Under the pieces are notes generated by a model, which was not told where the DNA came from, did not search any database, and worked only from the letters and a program-made list of their open reading frames with translations. This document shows positions 1 through 10,832 of a stretch of DNA of 64,000 nucleotides, in pieces. Every line of letters starts with the position of its first letter. Position 1 is the stretch's first letter. Source of the stretch: Tropicimonas sp. IMCC34043 (GTDB lineage: Bacteria; Pseudomonadota; Alphaproteobacteria; Rhodobacterales; Rhodobacteraceae); the NCBI RefSeq assembly GCF_003390845.1, contig NZ_QMEK01000001.1, positions 124,001-188,000 on the forward strand. The letters are read 5' to 3'. The position numbers were made by a program, and so were the translations under genes.

Positions 1-511
1 CGAAAAAGAACCGGTCATAGGGCGCGTGGCCCTGACGGTATTCCTGAAACCAGTTCGAATAGCTCGAGACATGGTTCAGCACCAGATCCGACATCAGTTT
101 GAATTCGGCGCCGATGCGGTTGATGTCGGCCCATTCCCCGAGGTTCGAGTTGACCACGCGATAGTCGGTGACGGCAAAGCCGTCGTCCGAGGTAAAGGGG
201 AAAAACGGCAGGATATGCACGTCGTGCACGACCCCGCCGAGATAGCGCCGAAGGAAGTCATAGAGCAGGTCGAGCGGCTTGTGGTTTCCGTCCACCAGCG
301 TGTTGCCATAGGTGATGACCAGCGTGTCGCTTTGATCCCACAGCGAATTGCCCGGCGCCCGCGCCCGTGTGCGCCGCGCCGTGCCATCGGGCCAGAACGC
401 CGCCTGAACCTCGGCGGCCAGCGCGCCGATATCGGCCTCGGGATAGATCTGCTGCAAAAGCGTCGAGAGCTTGAGGCTGAATTTCGGGCTGTTCTTTGGC
501 ATTTTGACCAT
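1..511 (-). CDS. Sugar phosphorylase, GH13 subfamily 18 (sucrose/glucosylglycerate phosphorylase type), 3' part outside window
   Basis: The visible 170 residues are the N-terminus of a GH13 alpha-amylase-fold enzyme that phosphorolyses an alpha-glucoside to glucose-1-phosphate in the cytoplasm. Family hallmarks are a strand close to VHILPFFPFTSDDGF followed by DYRVVN, then LGEWADI, and GH13 region I DLVLNHVS, which carries the Asp and His of the active-site floor. The catalytic Asp and Glu lie beyond the window edge. The start is ATG at 511, since a GGAGG lies 13 bases upstream; an in-frame ATG at 502 is an alternative. The sequence cannot separate sucrose phosphorylase from glucosylglycerate phosphorylase, because the acceptor-site loops are not visible. 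Confidence 0.8.
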   Translation of the reverse strand, partial: MVKMPKNSPKFSLKLSTLLQQIYPEADIGALAAEVQAAFWPDGTARRTRARAPGNSLWDQSDTLVITYGNTLVDGNHKPLDLLYDFLRRYLGGVVHDVHILPFFPFTSDDGFAVTDYRVVNSNLGEWADINRIGAEFKLMSDLVLNHVSSYSNWFQEYRQGHAPYDRFFF

Positions 512-813
512 CTCTCGCGGCTTTCCTCCCGTTCAAGCGGAAAATGACGCCGGGGATCAAGGGAGAAGCGCACCGGAAGGCCGCTGCGAGCGACAGGTGA
601 AGGATCTTCAAGTCGGCTGCCCAAGGATTACGCAGTGATGCGTCCTTGGGCGAATGGCGCGCCTGTCTGTCCGCTGTTTTCGAGGCCCCCTGTCGGGGGG
701 ACATCGACAGGATCTGCCGGAGCCGCCGCGCGCGGCAGGGCGCGGCCCGGCCCAACGCCCGGCGGCCCATCTGCGATGGGCGTCCGGGGGGCGGGAGCGC
801 CAGGCCCCAGGAC
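512..813. other. Intergenic region of about 300 bp between tex and sugar phosphorylase
   Basis: No convincing coding sequence is seen here. It holds the ribosome-binding site of the phosphorylase gene, a clear stem-loop at 619-651, and a short C/G-run inverted repeat near 684-700. The flanking genes point the same way, so it is both the 3' trailer of tex and the promoter region of the phosphorylase gene. Confidence 0.5.
619..651 (-). terminator. Stem-loop downstream of tex, possible terminator
   Basis: Arms GCCCAAGGA (619-627) and TCCTTGGGC (643-651) pair perfectly. Inside them CGCA pairs with TGCG around a GTGA loop, with a three-base bulge. No U-tract follows, so a terminator role is inferred only from position after tex. 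Confidence 0.35.
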
Positions 814-3180
<2,367 letters not shown>

Positions 3181-3257
3181 GGCGGCCCGTTCTTGATGGC
3201 TGGGAGATCATTCCTAGCGGGCTTGCTCGCGCGTTCCAAGTGGTCGCGGACGCAACG

Positions 3258-4016
3258 TCACAGCCTTGCGAGTGTGGCGCCTTCATCCTCGAGCCGCGCG
3301 CGCACGGTGCGCGAGATATGAAGGCTGCCGGGCGTGTCGCCGTGAACGCAGACCGACCGGATCGGGCAGGGCAGCCGGCGCCCCGAGGCGCAGAGGATCG
3401 CGCCGTCGCGGACCATTGTCGCGACCTGTTCGGCGGCGGCATCGGCGTCGTGGATCACCGCACCGGGCTGGCTGCGCGGCAAAAGCGTGCCGTCGTCGGC
3501 ATAGGCACGGTCGGCATAGATCTCGGCCGCCCAGTCGGCACCGATTTCGCGGGCCGCCGTCTCCATCGCGGTCAGCGGCATGACCAGCAGCACAAGGCCC
3601 GGTTCGGCCGACAGCGCCGCCAGATAGCAGAGCCGCGCCAGATCCGGGCTTTCGGCCGCCATGTTCGCCAATGCGCCGTGCAGCTTGACATGGCGCAGCG
3701 CCCCGCCCGCGGCCCGCGCCATCACTGCCGCGGCGCCGACCTGATAGCGGATCAGGTTGGCAAGGCTCTCGTCGGGCATCTGGATGCGTCTGCGGCCAAA
3801 GCCCTGAAGATCGGCAAATCCCGGATGCGCGCCGATCCCCACCCCGCGTGCCACCGCCGCCGCCATGGTGCGCGCCATCACGTCCGGATCGCCGGCATGA
3901 AAGCCGCAGGCCACGTTGGCCGAGGTCACGATGTCCAGAAGGGCTTCGTCGCAGCCGAGGTCCCAGCGACCGAATCCCTCGCCGACGTCGGAATTGAGAT
4001 CCACCTTCAGGCTCAT
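3258..4016 (-). CDS. pxpA: 5-oxoprolinase subunit PxpA (LamB/YcsF family)
   Basis: This 252-residue protein is one of three subunits of the prokaryotic ATP-dependent 5-oxoprolinase, which opens 5-oxo-L-proline to L-glutamate. LamB/YcsF motifs are visible: the N-terminal VDLNSDVGEGFG, ACGFHAGDP, HVKLHGAL and, near the end, VCVHGDTPG. The ATG at 4016 lies inside the stop of pxpC (ATGA overlap), which fixes the start and implies translational coupling. It is the last gene of a pxpB-pxpC-pxpA operon. Confidence 0.93.
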   Translation of the reverse strand: MSLKVDLNSDVGEGFGRWDLGCDEALLDIVTSANVACGFHAGDPDVMARTMAAAVARGVGIGAHPGFADLQGFGRRRIQMPDESLANLIRYQVGAAAVMARAAGGALRHVKLHGALANMAAESPDLARLCYLAALSAEPGLVLLVMPLTAMETAAREIGADWAAEIYADRAYADDGTLLPRSQPGAVIHDADAAAEQVATMVRDGAILCASGRRLPCPIRSVCVHGDTPGSLHISRTVRARLEDEGATLARL

Positions 4017-5056
4017 GGCCCGTCCTCCCCGGTCTGCTCCCAGGGCAGGTCTTCGCCGGTCACGGCGCCGCCGACAAGCTGATAGGCCAGAAGATCGGGG
4101 ATATCGCGCGGATCCCGGATCAACGGCTCGGCCCGGGCGGCAACCTCGCGGGCAAGCTGCGCAGGCGTGCGGTAGTCGGCCCGCGCCGCCTGCGGCGTGA
4201 CAAAGGCAAACCGCAGCGGCGCGCCGGTCGTCGCCTGCATCACGCGCGGCAGGTCCTGCGGCAGCACCGTGCCGACGCGGGGATAGCCGCCGATGGTCTG
4301 GCATTCGCAGCCCAGTACATAGGGCACGCCGTCGCCCGCGATCTGCACATCGCCCGGCACTACGGTTTCCGACAGCAGCGACCGGCCGTCGAGCGGCGCA
4401 AAGCCCTCGCCATCGTGGTGCAGGCGCACGCCCTGACGGTTGCCCCAGGCGGTCCGCTTGAAGTCGGTCGCGCAGAAACGGGCGATCTCGGCGTCGGAGA
4501 ACAGTGCGGTCTGCGGACCCGCGAGCAGCCGGATCGTGCCGCCGGAGAAGCGCTCGGCCGGGACAAGCCTGCGCGCCGTGCGCCCGGGCAGAGGGTCGGC
4601 ACCAAGCGGCAGAATGCTGCCCGGTTCGACCGGCCCGAGCAGCCCCGCCGCCAGATGCGCCCCGCGCCCGCCGACCACCTGCGGCAGGTCGATGCCACCG
4701 GCGGCAGAGAGATAGCCATAGTGCCCCCGGCCCGAGGGCGTCAGGCGCAACCATGCGCCGGGGCCAAGCAGGTGGCAGGCAGACCAGGCCAGGCGCTCGC
4801 CATCCGCGGTCGCGGCCATCGGCGCGCCGGTCAGCGCGACCCAGACCGCGCCCTCTGTCTCGATCTCGACCGCCGATCCGGTCATTTCAAGCGCGGCAAG
4901 TTCTGGCGACTGGCCGAGCAGCGCGGCGCCTTCGGCAAGCGCTGCCACGTCGGCCGCACCGCCGCGCGAAAGCCCGGAGGCCAGAAATCCGACGCGCCCG
5001 AGGTCCTGCACCGTCACGCCCGGACCGCCACGGCGCAGGATCAACGCCCGGCTCAT
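4013..5056 (-). CDS. pxpC: 5-oxoprolinase subunit PxpC (biotin-dependent carboxyltransferase-like)
   Basis: The 347-residue product is the C subunit of 5-oxoprolinase, belonging to the KipA/AHS2 family. It starts MSRALILRRGGPGVTVQDLGR, a typical beginning, and contains GHYGYLSAAGGIDLP and the late YVLGCECQTIGGYPRVGTV segment characteristic of this fold. It overlaps pxpB and pxpA by four bases at each end, so the three subunits are probably made in equal amounts. The name urea amidolyase-related protein in older annotations refers to the same family. Confidence 0.93.
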   Translation of the reverse strand: MSRALILRRGGPGVTVQDLGRVGFLASGLSRGGAADVAALAEGAALLGQSPELAALEMTGSAVEIETEGAVWVALTGAPMAATADGERLAWSACHLLGPGAWLRLTPSGRGHYGYLSAAGGIDLPQVVGGRGAHLAAGLLGPVEPGSILPLGADPLPGRTARRLVPAERFSGGTIRLLAGPQTALFSDAEIARFCATDFKRTAWGNRQGVRLHHDGEGFAPLDGRSLLSETVVPGDVQIAGDGVPYVLGCECQTIGGYPRVGTVLPQDLPRVMQATTGAPLRFAFVTPQAARADYRTPAQLAREVAARAEPLIRDPRDIPDLLAYQLVGGAVTGEDLPWEQTGEDGP

Positions 5057-5796
5057 GCCAGCGGCTCCGCGGTTGCGCCGCCCGCGGGGGCGCTTGCCAA
5101 GGCCTCAAGGTCCTTGGGCGCGACCGGGTCAAAGACGATCTCGTCGCCGGGCGACAGCGGGAAGGCGGGATCGCCCGTCGGGCGGAAGCAGCGGAATGCG
5201 GTCTGCCCGATGTGGTACCAGCCCGTGGCGCTTTCGGCGGGGAACAGCACGCACTGGCGGACAGCGAGCGCCACGGCACCGGGCGGCACGCGGGTCTTGA
5301 GGTCGCTCTGGCGCGGCAGGTTCCAGCGATCCGGCAATTCGCCGAGATAGGGTTGGCCGGGGGCAAAGCCGATTGCCATGACGCGCAGCCTGCAGGCGGC
5401 AATCTCGGCCACGGCCTCGGCCGTGCTGATGCCCGCGAGGGAGGCTGCAAGCTCGAGCTGGGGGCCATGGTCGCCGCCAAGGACGGTCGGGATGCGCCAG
5501 AGGCGTCGGTTGTGGGGTAGCGGGGCCCGATACCAGTCGCGGCTGTCGAGAAGCGCGCGCAACCCATCCGTCAACGACGCGGGATCGGCGGCGTCGGGGT
5601 CAAAGCGCAGGTAGGTGCCGGCCAGCGAGCTGGAAATCTCCGCCACGCCCGGAAACGCGGCCGCATCCACGGCCGCCCGAAACGCCAGCGCGGCGCGATT
5701 GGCGGGCTCGGACAGGCGGGCGGCGAACTGCACCAGGATCCCGTCGAGCCCGAGCGCGCCAATGCGGGGGAAGACCTGTGGGGGCGTGGCGGTCAT
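5053..5796 (-). CDS. pxpB: 5-oxoprolinase subunit PxpB (KipI/AHS1 family)
   Basis: This 247-residue protein is the B subunit of 5-oxoprolinase and the first gene of the pxpBCA operon. AHS1-family hallmarks include the N-terminal RIGALGLDGILVQF, the central GFAPGQPYLGELP and the GWYHIGQT segment close to the C-terminus. It ends in an ATGA overlap with pxpC. An AGGAA stretch precedes the ATG at 5796. The gap of about 200 bases to the upstream globin gene suggests its own promoter. Confidence 0.92.
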   Translation of the reverse strand: MTATPPQVFPRIGALGLDGILVQFAARLSEPANRAALAFRAAVDAAAFPGVAEISSSLAGTYLRFDPDAADPASLTDGLRALLDSRDWYRAPLPHNRRLWRIPTVLGGDHGPQLELAASLAGISTAEAVAEIAACRLRVMAIGFAPGQPYLGELPDRWNLPRQSDLKTRVPPGAVALAVRQCVLFPAESATGWYHIGQTAFRCFRPTGDPAFPLSPGDEIVFDPVAPKDLEALASAPAGGATAEPLA

Positions 5797-5998
5797 CCGG
5801 GGGCGGTTCCTGCTGTCGGCGGCAGTCTGCCCAGAGGTTCTAGGCCGAGAGCGGGATGGATGGAACCGTCGCGCTCCGTCGCGCGATTCAGCGATGTCTG
5901 GTCCGCGCCCGCCGAGGCTGGCGCGAAACAGTCATACCGCAGGTATGTCTCCCTCGATGGCCGGGGCCGCGCGGCGGTCGAGGCGCCGCGCGCCGAAG

Positions 5999-6418
5999 TC
6001 AGTCCGAAACGCCTCCGGCTTCGATCAGCTTGGCACTGAACTCCTCATAGGCCTTGCGCCAGGCGGCTTCGAGCTCGGGCGTGAACCTCTCGCCGAGTTT
6101 GCTGCGCAACGTGTCCATCAAGGCCTCTTCCATCGGCTTGAAATGCTCGGCCTTGACCCCGAGGGTGGCATGCAGGTGACCGAGCGTGGCGTAGTCGACC
6201 TTGCCGCTGCCCGGATTCTCGAGGTCGGTCAGGATCGTCCCCAACGTGGTCATGAACCGCATGCCCTGACCCTTCAGATCCTCGCGGAACAACTGTCGCA
6301 GATGCGGCGCCCGTTCGAACAGCTTTTCGTAGAATTCGATCGAGGTCGGTTCCAGATAGGGCCGCAGGTCAGAAAAACTCTGATGGACCAGGGCGAGCTC
6401 TTTGTCAGATGGCGGCAT
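5999..6418 (-). CDS. Single-domain globin (bacterial haemoglobin)
   Basis: The 139-residue protein matches single-domain bacterial globins of the Vitreoscilla/flavohaemoglobin haem-domain class. The sequence contains LVHQSFSDLRP, YEKLFERAPHLRQLF in the A-to-C helices, GMRFMTTLGTIL in the E helix and HLHATLGVKAEHF, where the first or second His is the likely proximal (F8) ligand. No reductase domain is attached, so it needs an external electron donor for any NO dioxygenase activity. It is divergent from trxC, with 268 bases between the starts. Binding O2 or NO is a family inference. Confidence 0.85.
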   Translation of the reverse strand: MPPSDKELALVHQSFSDLRPYLEPTSIEFYEKLFERAPHLRQLFREDLKGQGMRFMTTLGTILTDLENPGSGKVDYATLGHLHATLGVKAEHFKPMEEALMDTLRSKLGERFTPELEAAWRKAYEEFSAKLIEAGGVSD

Positions 6419-6686
6419 GGCGGTCTCCTCTTGCGTTCTCGTATTCCGGACTCAAGACTGTCACGGTTCTTTGGGCATCGACTTGACTTGTCGCAAATCC
6501 GGCGCTTTGCCGCAGGTTGTTGACGTTCCTGCCCCGGCAGACGGTCGGCGGTGCCGTCGTCGATGCCTTATTGCGCCGGAAACGCCGGTCAGGGCGCTGC
6601 CGCGGGCACCTTTGCCGGCGTATCCCTTGGAATCCGCGGGTGCTGCATTATTTATTCGTGAAGTGGAATGTAAAGGAGCCGCGGCG

Positions 6687-7133
6687 ATGAGCGCCAACCT
6701 CAAAGTCACGTGTCACGATTGTGGCACGACCAACCGTGTGCCGGCGGACCGTCTGGGCGCCGGGCCGAAATGTGGAACCTGTGGCGCCAGGCTGGTGGAT
6801 GGAAAGGTCCACGAACTTGATTTTCGTGGCCTCGAGAAGGCGGCGCGCACCGACGAACTGCCGCTGCTGGTGGATTTTTGGGCCGCCTGGTGCGGGCCCT
6901 GCCGCGCCATGGCGCCGGAATTCGCCCGTGCGGCCAATGCGCTGCAGGGGACCGCACGGTTTGCCAAGGTCGATACCCAATCGAACCCCGATGCGACGGT
7001 TCGGTACGACATCCGTGGCATTCCGGCGTTGATCCTGTTTCAGGGCGGGCGCGAGGTCGCGCGGTTGGCCGGTGCCCGGCCGGCATCACAGATCGAAGCC
7101 TTCGTGCGCGAAAACGCCAAGCTGCCCGCTTGA
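6687..7133 (+). CDS. trxC: Thioredoxin 2 (zinc-containing TrxC)
   Basis: The 148-residue product is a cytoplasmic disulfide reductase of the TrxC type. An N-terminal zinc ribbon is formed by CHDC (C9, C12) and CGTC (C29, C32). The thioredoxin fold follows, with the redox motif WCGPC (C69, C72) and the cis-proline segment RGIPALILF. The ATG at 6687 is preceded by AAAGGAG seven bases away, which decides the start against a longer upstream reading frame lacking thioredoxin similarity. It precedes tRNA-Ala on the same strand. Confidence 0.95.
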   Translation: MSANLKVTCHDCGTTNRVPADRLGAGPKCGTCGARLVDGKVHELDFRGLEKAARTDELPLLVDFWAAWCGPCRAMAPEFARAANALQGTARFAKVDTQSNPDATVRYDIRGIPALILFQGGREVARLAGARPASQIEAFVRENAKLPA

Positions 7134-7158
7134 CAACCTGACGCGCATGCGCCAAATC
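7130..7158 (+). promoter_or_regulatory. Candidate promoter for tRNA-Ala
   Basis: A perfect -35 TTGACA (7130-7135) overlaps the stop codon of trxC. At 17-base spacing a weak -10 (CAAATC, 7153-7158) lies 11 bases before the mature tRNA. Assigned from sequence alone. Confidence 0.35.
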
Positions 7159-7168
7159 CAGCCACCGT

Positions 7169-7244
<76 letters not shown>

Positions 7245-7379
7245 GATACGTTATTCAAGTATTTGATTTATATTGGGAAAGAGAGGATGCCGGATAGGGC
7301 GTCCCCTGCAACTTTCCCCAATGCGTTCTGGAAGGCCCCGGAATTTATCGGAACCACTAGCCGGAACGCCCTGCTGCGT

Positions 7380-7850
7380 TCAGCGATAAGCCCGCCTCCA
7401 CCCTGCGGTCACGGCTTCCGATTCGGAGCAGATCCACCGCTTTCCTTTCTCGGTCGAGTTGCGGGTGCGGTCGTAGTCTCGCTGCCCTGGCAGGTGGTAG
7501 ATCCTCCCCGAGTCGGAGATGTTGCCCTTGCTCTTGCACCCCGCTGGCCCTGCCTCAGGTGCACTCTACGCCGACGCATGCCGGTAAGTTTCGGGTGGGA
7601 TCGCTTCGCCCTGCCAGACACCGCGGCCCGCCTTGGCCGCTTTTGTCTCGGCCTCCACGGCGTCGAGCGAATACCGGCGACAGGCACAGGCCGCCCCAAG
7701 TTCGACCGTCTCGGCGTCCATGTCTTTGCCAGCCGCATAGCAAACGGCGACCACCCTGCCATAGCGGTCATGGTCGCGGGGCTCACAGACCAGCTTCCTG
7801 CCGGCCAAGAGGCCCGTCAGCCTTTCGCCAGACGGATTTGTCAGGTTGTT
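7380..7850 (-). pseudogene. Thermonuclease (SNase) family protein, 5'-truncated and interrupted by a stop
   Basis: One minus-strand frame carries two blocks of SNase-family sequence. The first (about 7850-7569) contains ERLTGLLAGRKLVCE, DRYGRVVAVCYAAGKDM and KAGRGVWQGEAIPPETYRHA. After an in-frame TAG at 7566-7568 the same frame continues with GCKSKGNISDSGRIYHLPG, DYDRTR and GKRWICSESEA..AGWRRAYR, ending at TGA 7380-7382. This is the C-terminal extension common in alphaproteobacterial secreted thermonucleases. The signal peptide and the first half of the nuclease fold are missing, cut where the truncated glycosyl-transferase gene begins. The gene is therefore dead at two points. Confidence 0.85.
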
Positions 7851-7906
7851 GACCCTGCCCGGCCCTGTCCGCGGGCCAGGATCTGGACATAGGGGGCAAG
7901 GCTCAT
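7841..7906 (-). pseudogene. First codons of a truncated glycosyl transferase family (TrpD2/YbiB-like) gene
   Basis: The ATG at 7906 overlaps the nasA stop (ATGA) and opens MSLAPYVQILARGQGR, which resembles the start of the anthranilate-phosphoribosyltransferase-like glycosyl transferase family protein often found after nasA in Rhodobacteraceae. The resemblance breaks after about 17 codons at roughly 7852, and the frame stops at 7841 inside the SNase remnant. I infer a deletion or recombination junction here. The identification rests on a short N-terminus and on gene order. Confidence 0.55.
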
Positions 7907-10503
7907 TCCGCCGCCTCGGACACGCGGGCGCCCCCCAGAAGTGCGGCGATCTCGGACCGGCAGGACCCGCAGTTCGTACCGGCAGACAGGGCCGCGCCGA
8001 CCGCCTCGACGCTCATCAGGCCCCCGGTCTCGATCGCGGAGAGGATGGTGTTCACGCCGACGCCGAAGCACGAGCATAGGACGGGTCCGGGATCGGGTCG
8101 GTCGGCGGGCGCGCGCCCGGTCAGCACGTCGTCCCCGGGCAAGGTCGACAGGTAGTCTCGCATGACCGCCACGGGTCCAGGTGCGGCAAAGAACGCCGCG
8201 ATCAGTCGACTGCCTTCGTGAAACGCCAGCCGCGCGAGGCCGCGCGCCGGATCGCTCAGCATCTGGACGTCGGCGTCGGGCAGGCCGAACAGCGCCCTGG
8301 CCTCGGCTTCCCAATCCCGGGGGGTCGCTCTTCCCGCAAGCTCCAGCCGCCAGCCGCTCTCGCTGCGCGCCACGGCCCAATAGTCGCTGGCGGGCCGGAC
8401 CGGGCGGGAAGAGACCGCGAACCCGTACCACGCCGCGCCGTAGGGACGCACGGCGCAGACGGAGGCCTTGCTTTCAGGCTGGCCCGAGACCGGGTCGGTC
8501 GCTCCAGCGACCAGCGCGTCGATGCGCCCGGTCGGCGCGGTCTCGCCCGTCCAGTGGATTGGCGCAAAGACCGTGCCGCGCTGGACCGCCTCGGTGAGCG
8601 TCGCCCGCAGGACCGCGATCCCGGTCGGAGACGAGAGCTCGACCAGCGTATCTGGCCCGATCGCCAGGTCGGCGGCATCGTGGGGGTGGATCTCGACGAA
8701 GGGCTCGGCCATGTGGCCCGACAGGCGCGGAGAGGTCCCGGTGCGGGTCATCGTGTGCCAATGGTCTCGCACCCGGCCGGTGTTCAGACGGAACGGAAAG
8801 CGCGGTGCCCGTTTCGCGGCCGGTCCGCGCCATGTCACCGGGATCATCTGCATGCGGCTGGTCTTGTGGAACGACTTGCCGTCCGCAAAGAAGCGCCCGC
8901 CTTGTCGGGCCGCCACCGGCCAGCGGGTCGGGGAAAGCGCGGCGTAGTGCGTGTCGCTCAGGTCCGACAGGCCCGAGATGTCGAAGTCACGCCCGAGCGT
9001 CCCCGCGATCCCGGACAGGGCCGCGTGCTCGCGGAAGATCTCGGCCGGGCTGTCGTAGTCGAACGCCGCCCCGAACCCCATGCGCCTCGCGACCTGCGCG
9101 ATGTGCCACCAGTCGGGCCGGGCATTGCCCGGGGCGGGCAGCACGGCGCGCTGGCGAGAGATCGTGCGGTCGGAGTTGGTGACCGTCCCGTCCTTCTCGG
9201 CCCAAGCACTGGCGGGCAAGAGCACGTCGGCCAGCCGCGCCGTGTCGGTCGCTGGCGTGATATCCGAGACGACGGTGAAGTCGCAGGCCGCGATTGCGGC
9301 CCGCACGGCGTCCGCCTCGGGCAAGGTCACGGCGGGGTTCGTATGCATGATCCACAGGGCCTTGATCCGGCCCTCCGCCACGGCCCTGAACATCTCGACC
9401 GCCCTCAGACCGGGCGCGTCGGGAATGCGCGGAGCCTGCCAGAATTCTCGCACCGCCGCGCGGTGGGTCGCGTTCTCGAGATCGAGGTGACAGGCGAGCG
9501 TATTGGCAAGGCCACCGACCTCGCGCCCGCCCATGGCGTTTGGCTGGCCGGTGACGCTGAAGGGGCCCATCCCGGGCTTGCCGATGCGGCCCGTCGCGAG
9601 GTGGCAGTTGAGGATGGCGTTCACCTTGTCGGTGCCGCTGCTCGACTGGTTGACGCCTTGGCTGAAGACCGTGACGACCCGTTCGGTGCCGAGCCACATG
9701 CTAAAGAAGCGGTCGATCAGCGCCCGGTCGAGCTCCGTTGGCGCAAGGCTGTCGCCCCGTGCGGCCGCGATCGTGGCATCGAAGCCGTCGACCCGGCCAA
9801 CGTAGGCCGCGTCAACCGCGCTGCCATCGCAGATTGCCGCAAGCAGCCCGTTGAACAGCGCCACGTCCGATCCGATGCGCAGCGGCAGGTGCAGGTCCGC
9901 CCCTTCGCAGGTCGCGGTCCGGCGCGGATCGATGACGACGACCTTCGTCCCGCGCGCGGCCTTTGCGGCCAGGATGCGCTGGTGCAGGATCGGATGGCAC
10001 CACGCCAGGTTAGAGCCGACAAGAACCACCAGATCGGCCTGGTCCAAGTCCTCGTAGGTACCAGGTACCGTATCGGTACCGAAGGCGCGCTTGTGCCCCG
10101 CGACGGTGGATGACATGCAGAGCCTCGAATTGGTGTCGATATTCGCGGTGCCGACGAAGCCCTTCATGAACTTGTTGGCGACGTAGTAATCTTCGGTCAG
10201 CATCTGACCGCTGGCGTAGAAGGCCACGCTGTCGGGGGAATGTGCGTCGATCGTCGCCCTGAACCGCTCCGCCACGAGATCCAGCGCCGCATCCCAGCCG
10301 GCCTCCTGCCCGCCGATGCGCGGGGCCAGCAGCCGCCCCTCGTGCCCCACGGTCTGGCCCAGCGCCGAGCCCTTGGAGCACAGCCGTCCCCGGTTGGCCG
10401 GGTGGTCGGGGTCGCCACGGACGGACAGGCCCTGGCCGTCCCGCGACAGGATCACGCCGCAGCCGACCCCACAGTAGGGACAGGTCGAGCGGACCTCGCT
10501 CAC
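7903..10503 (-). CDS. nasA: Assimilatory nitrate reductase catalytic subunit
   Basis: This 866-residue cytoplasmic molybdoenzyme reduces nitrate to nitrite. The N-terminal CPYCGVGCGV with a later LCSKG binds a [4Fe-4S] cluster. The bis-MGD molybdopterin oxidoreductase domain follows, with NIDTNSRLCMSS carrying the Cys expected to ligate Mo, then the C-terminal dinucleotide-binding domain. A BFD-like [2Fe-2S] domain ends the protein (LCSCFGVGV and TNCGSC), as in NasA/NarB forms that take electrons from NADH partners or ferredoxin. The start is GTG at 10503, in a GTGA overlap with the nirD stop; sequence upstream of it in this frame shows no similarity. It is the last intact gene of the nrt-nir-nas operon. 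Confidence 0.95.
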   Translation of the reverse strand: MSEVRSTCPYCGVGCGVILSRDGQGLSVRGDPDHPANRGRLCSKGSALGQTVGHEGRLLAPRIGGQEAGWDAALDLVAERFRATIDAHSPDSVAFYASGQMLTEDYYVANKFMKGFVGTANIDTNSRLCMSSTVAGHKRAFGTDTVPGTYEDLDQADLVVLVGSNLAWCHPILHQRILAAKAARGTKVVVIDPRRTATCEGADLHLPLRIGSDVALFNGLLAAICDGSAVDAAYVGRVDGFDATIAAARGDSLAPTELDRALIDRFFSMWLGTERVVTVFSQGVNQSSSGTDKVNAILNCHLATGRIGKPGMGPFSVTGQPNAMGGREVGGLANTLACHLDLENATHRAAVREFWQAPRIPDAPGLRAVEMFRAVAEGRIKALWIMHTNPAVTLPEADAVRAAIAACDFTVVSDITPATDTARLADVLLPASAWAEKDGTVTNSDRTISRQRAVLPAPGNARPDWWHIAQVARRMGFGAAFDYDSPAEIFREHAALSGIAGTLGRDFDISGLSDLSDTHYAALSPTRWPVAARQGGRFFADGKSFHKTSRMQMIPVTWRGPAAKRAPRFPFRLNTGRVRDHWHTMTRTGTSPRLSGHMAEPFVEIHPHDAADLAIGPDTLVELSSPTGIAVLRATLTEAVQRGTVFAPIHWTGETAPTGRIDALVAGATDPVSGQPESKASVCAVRPYGAAWYGFAVSSRPVRPASDYWAVARSESGWRLELAGRATPRDWEAEARALFGLPDADVQMLSDPARGLARLAFHEGSRLIAAFFAAPGPVAVMRDYLSTLPGDDVLTGRAPADRPDPGPVLCSCFGVGVNTILSAIETGGLMSVEAVGAALSAGTNCGSCRSEIAALLGGARVSEAAE

Positions 10504-10832
10504 GCGGCGCTCCGGCGGCCGATGGCCGCGTCGTCGATCAGGATGCGGCCCGCCTCGACCCGGACCGGGTAGGTTGCGATGCGGCCCTCGTCGGCGCCCT
10601 GCGCCTCGCCGGTCTCCAGCGACCAGACCCAGTTGTGCAGCGGGCAGGTCACGCGGCGGCCGTGGACGATGCCCTCGCTGAGAGGTCCACCCTTGTGCGC
10701 GCAACTGTTCGAGGTCGCAAAGACCTCTTCCGCGTCGGTGCGGAACAGGGCGACGCAGCCGGCTGCGGTCTTGACCACCCGTGCGCCGCGCAGGGGGATA
10801 TCCTCCAGCGCGCCAATGTCGATCCAGCTCAT
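10500..10832 (-). CDS. nirD: Nitrite reductase small subunit (Rieske-type NirD)
   Basis: The 110-residue protein is the small subunit of NAD(P)H-dependent assimilatory nitrite reductase. It has a Rieske fold with intact [2Fe-2S] ligands, SCAHKGGPL and CPLHNW, whereas some NirD proteins have lost them. The ATG at 10832 overlaps the nirB stop by ATGA and gives MSWIDIGALEDIP; a 15-codon upstream extension exists but would run inside nirB. It overlaps nasA by GTGA. NirB, NirD and NasA are probably translated in a coupled way. Confidence 0.93.
   Translation of the reverse strand: MSWIDIGALEDIPLRGARVVKTAAGCVALFRTDAEEVFATSNSCAHKGGPLSEGIVHGRRVTCPLHNWVWSLETGEAQGADEGRIATYPVRVEAGRILIDDAAIGRRSAA

Noticed and set aside
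6402-6686. Upstream extension of the thioredoxin 2 frame
   Set aside because: The ATG at 6687 has a strong ribosome-binding site and starts exactly at the zinc ribbon; the extension resembles nothing.
10504-10704. N-terminal extension of the nitrate reductase upstream of GTG 10503
   Set aside because: It would lie inside nirD in another frame, is Arg/Gly-rich without similarity, and the GTGA overlap gives a better start.
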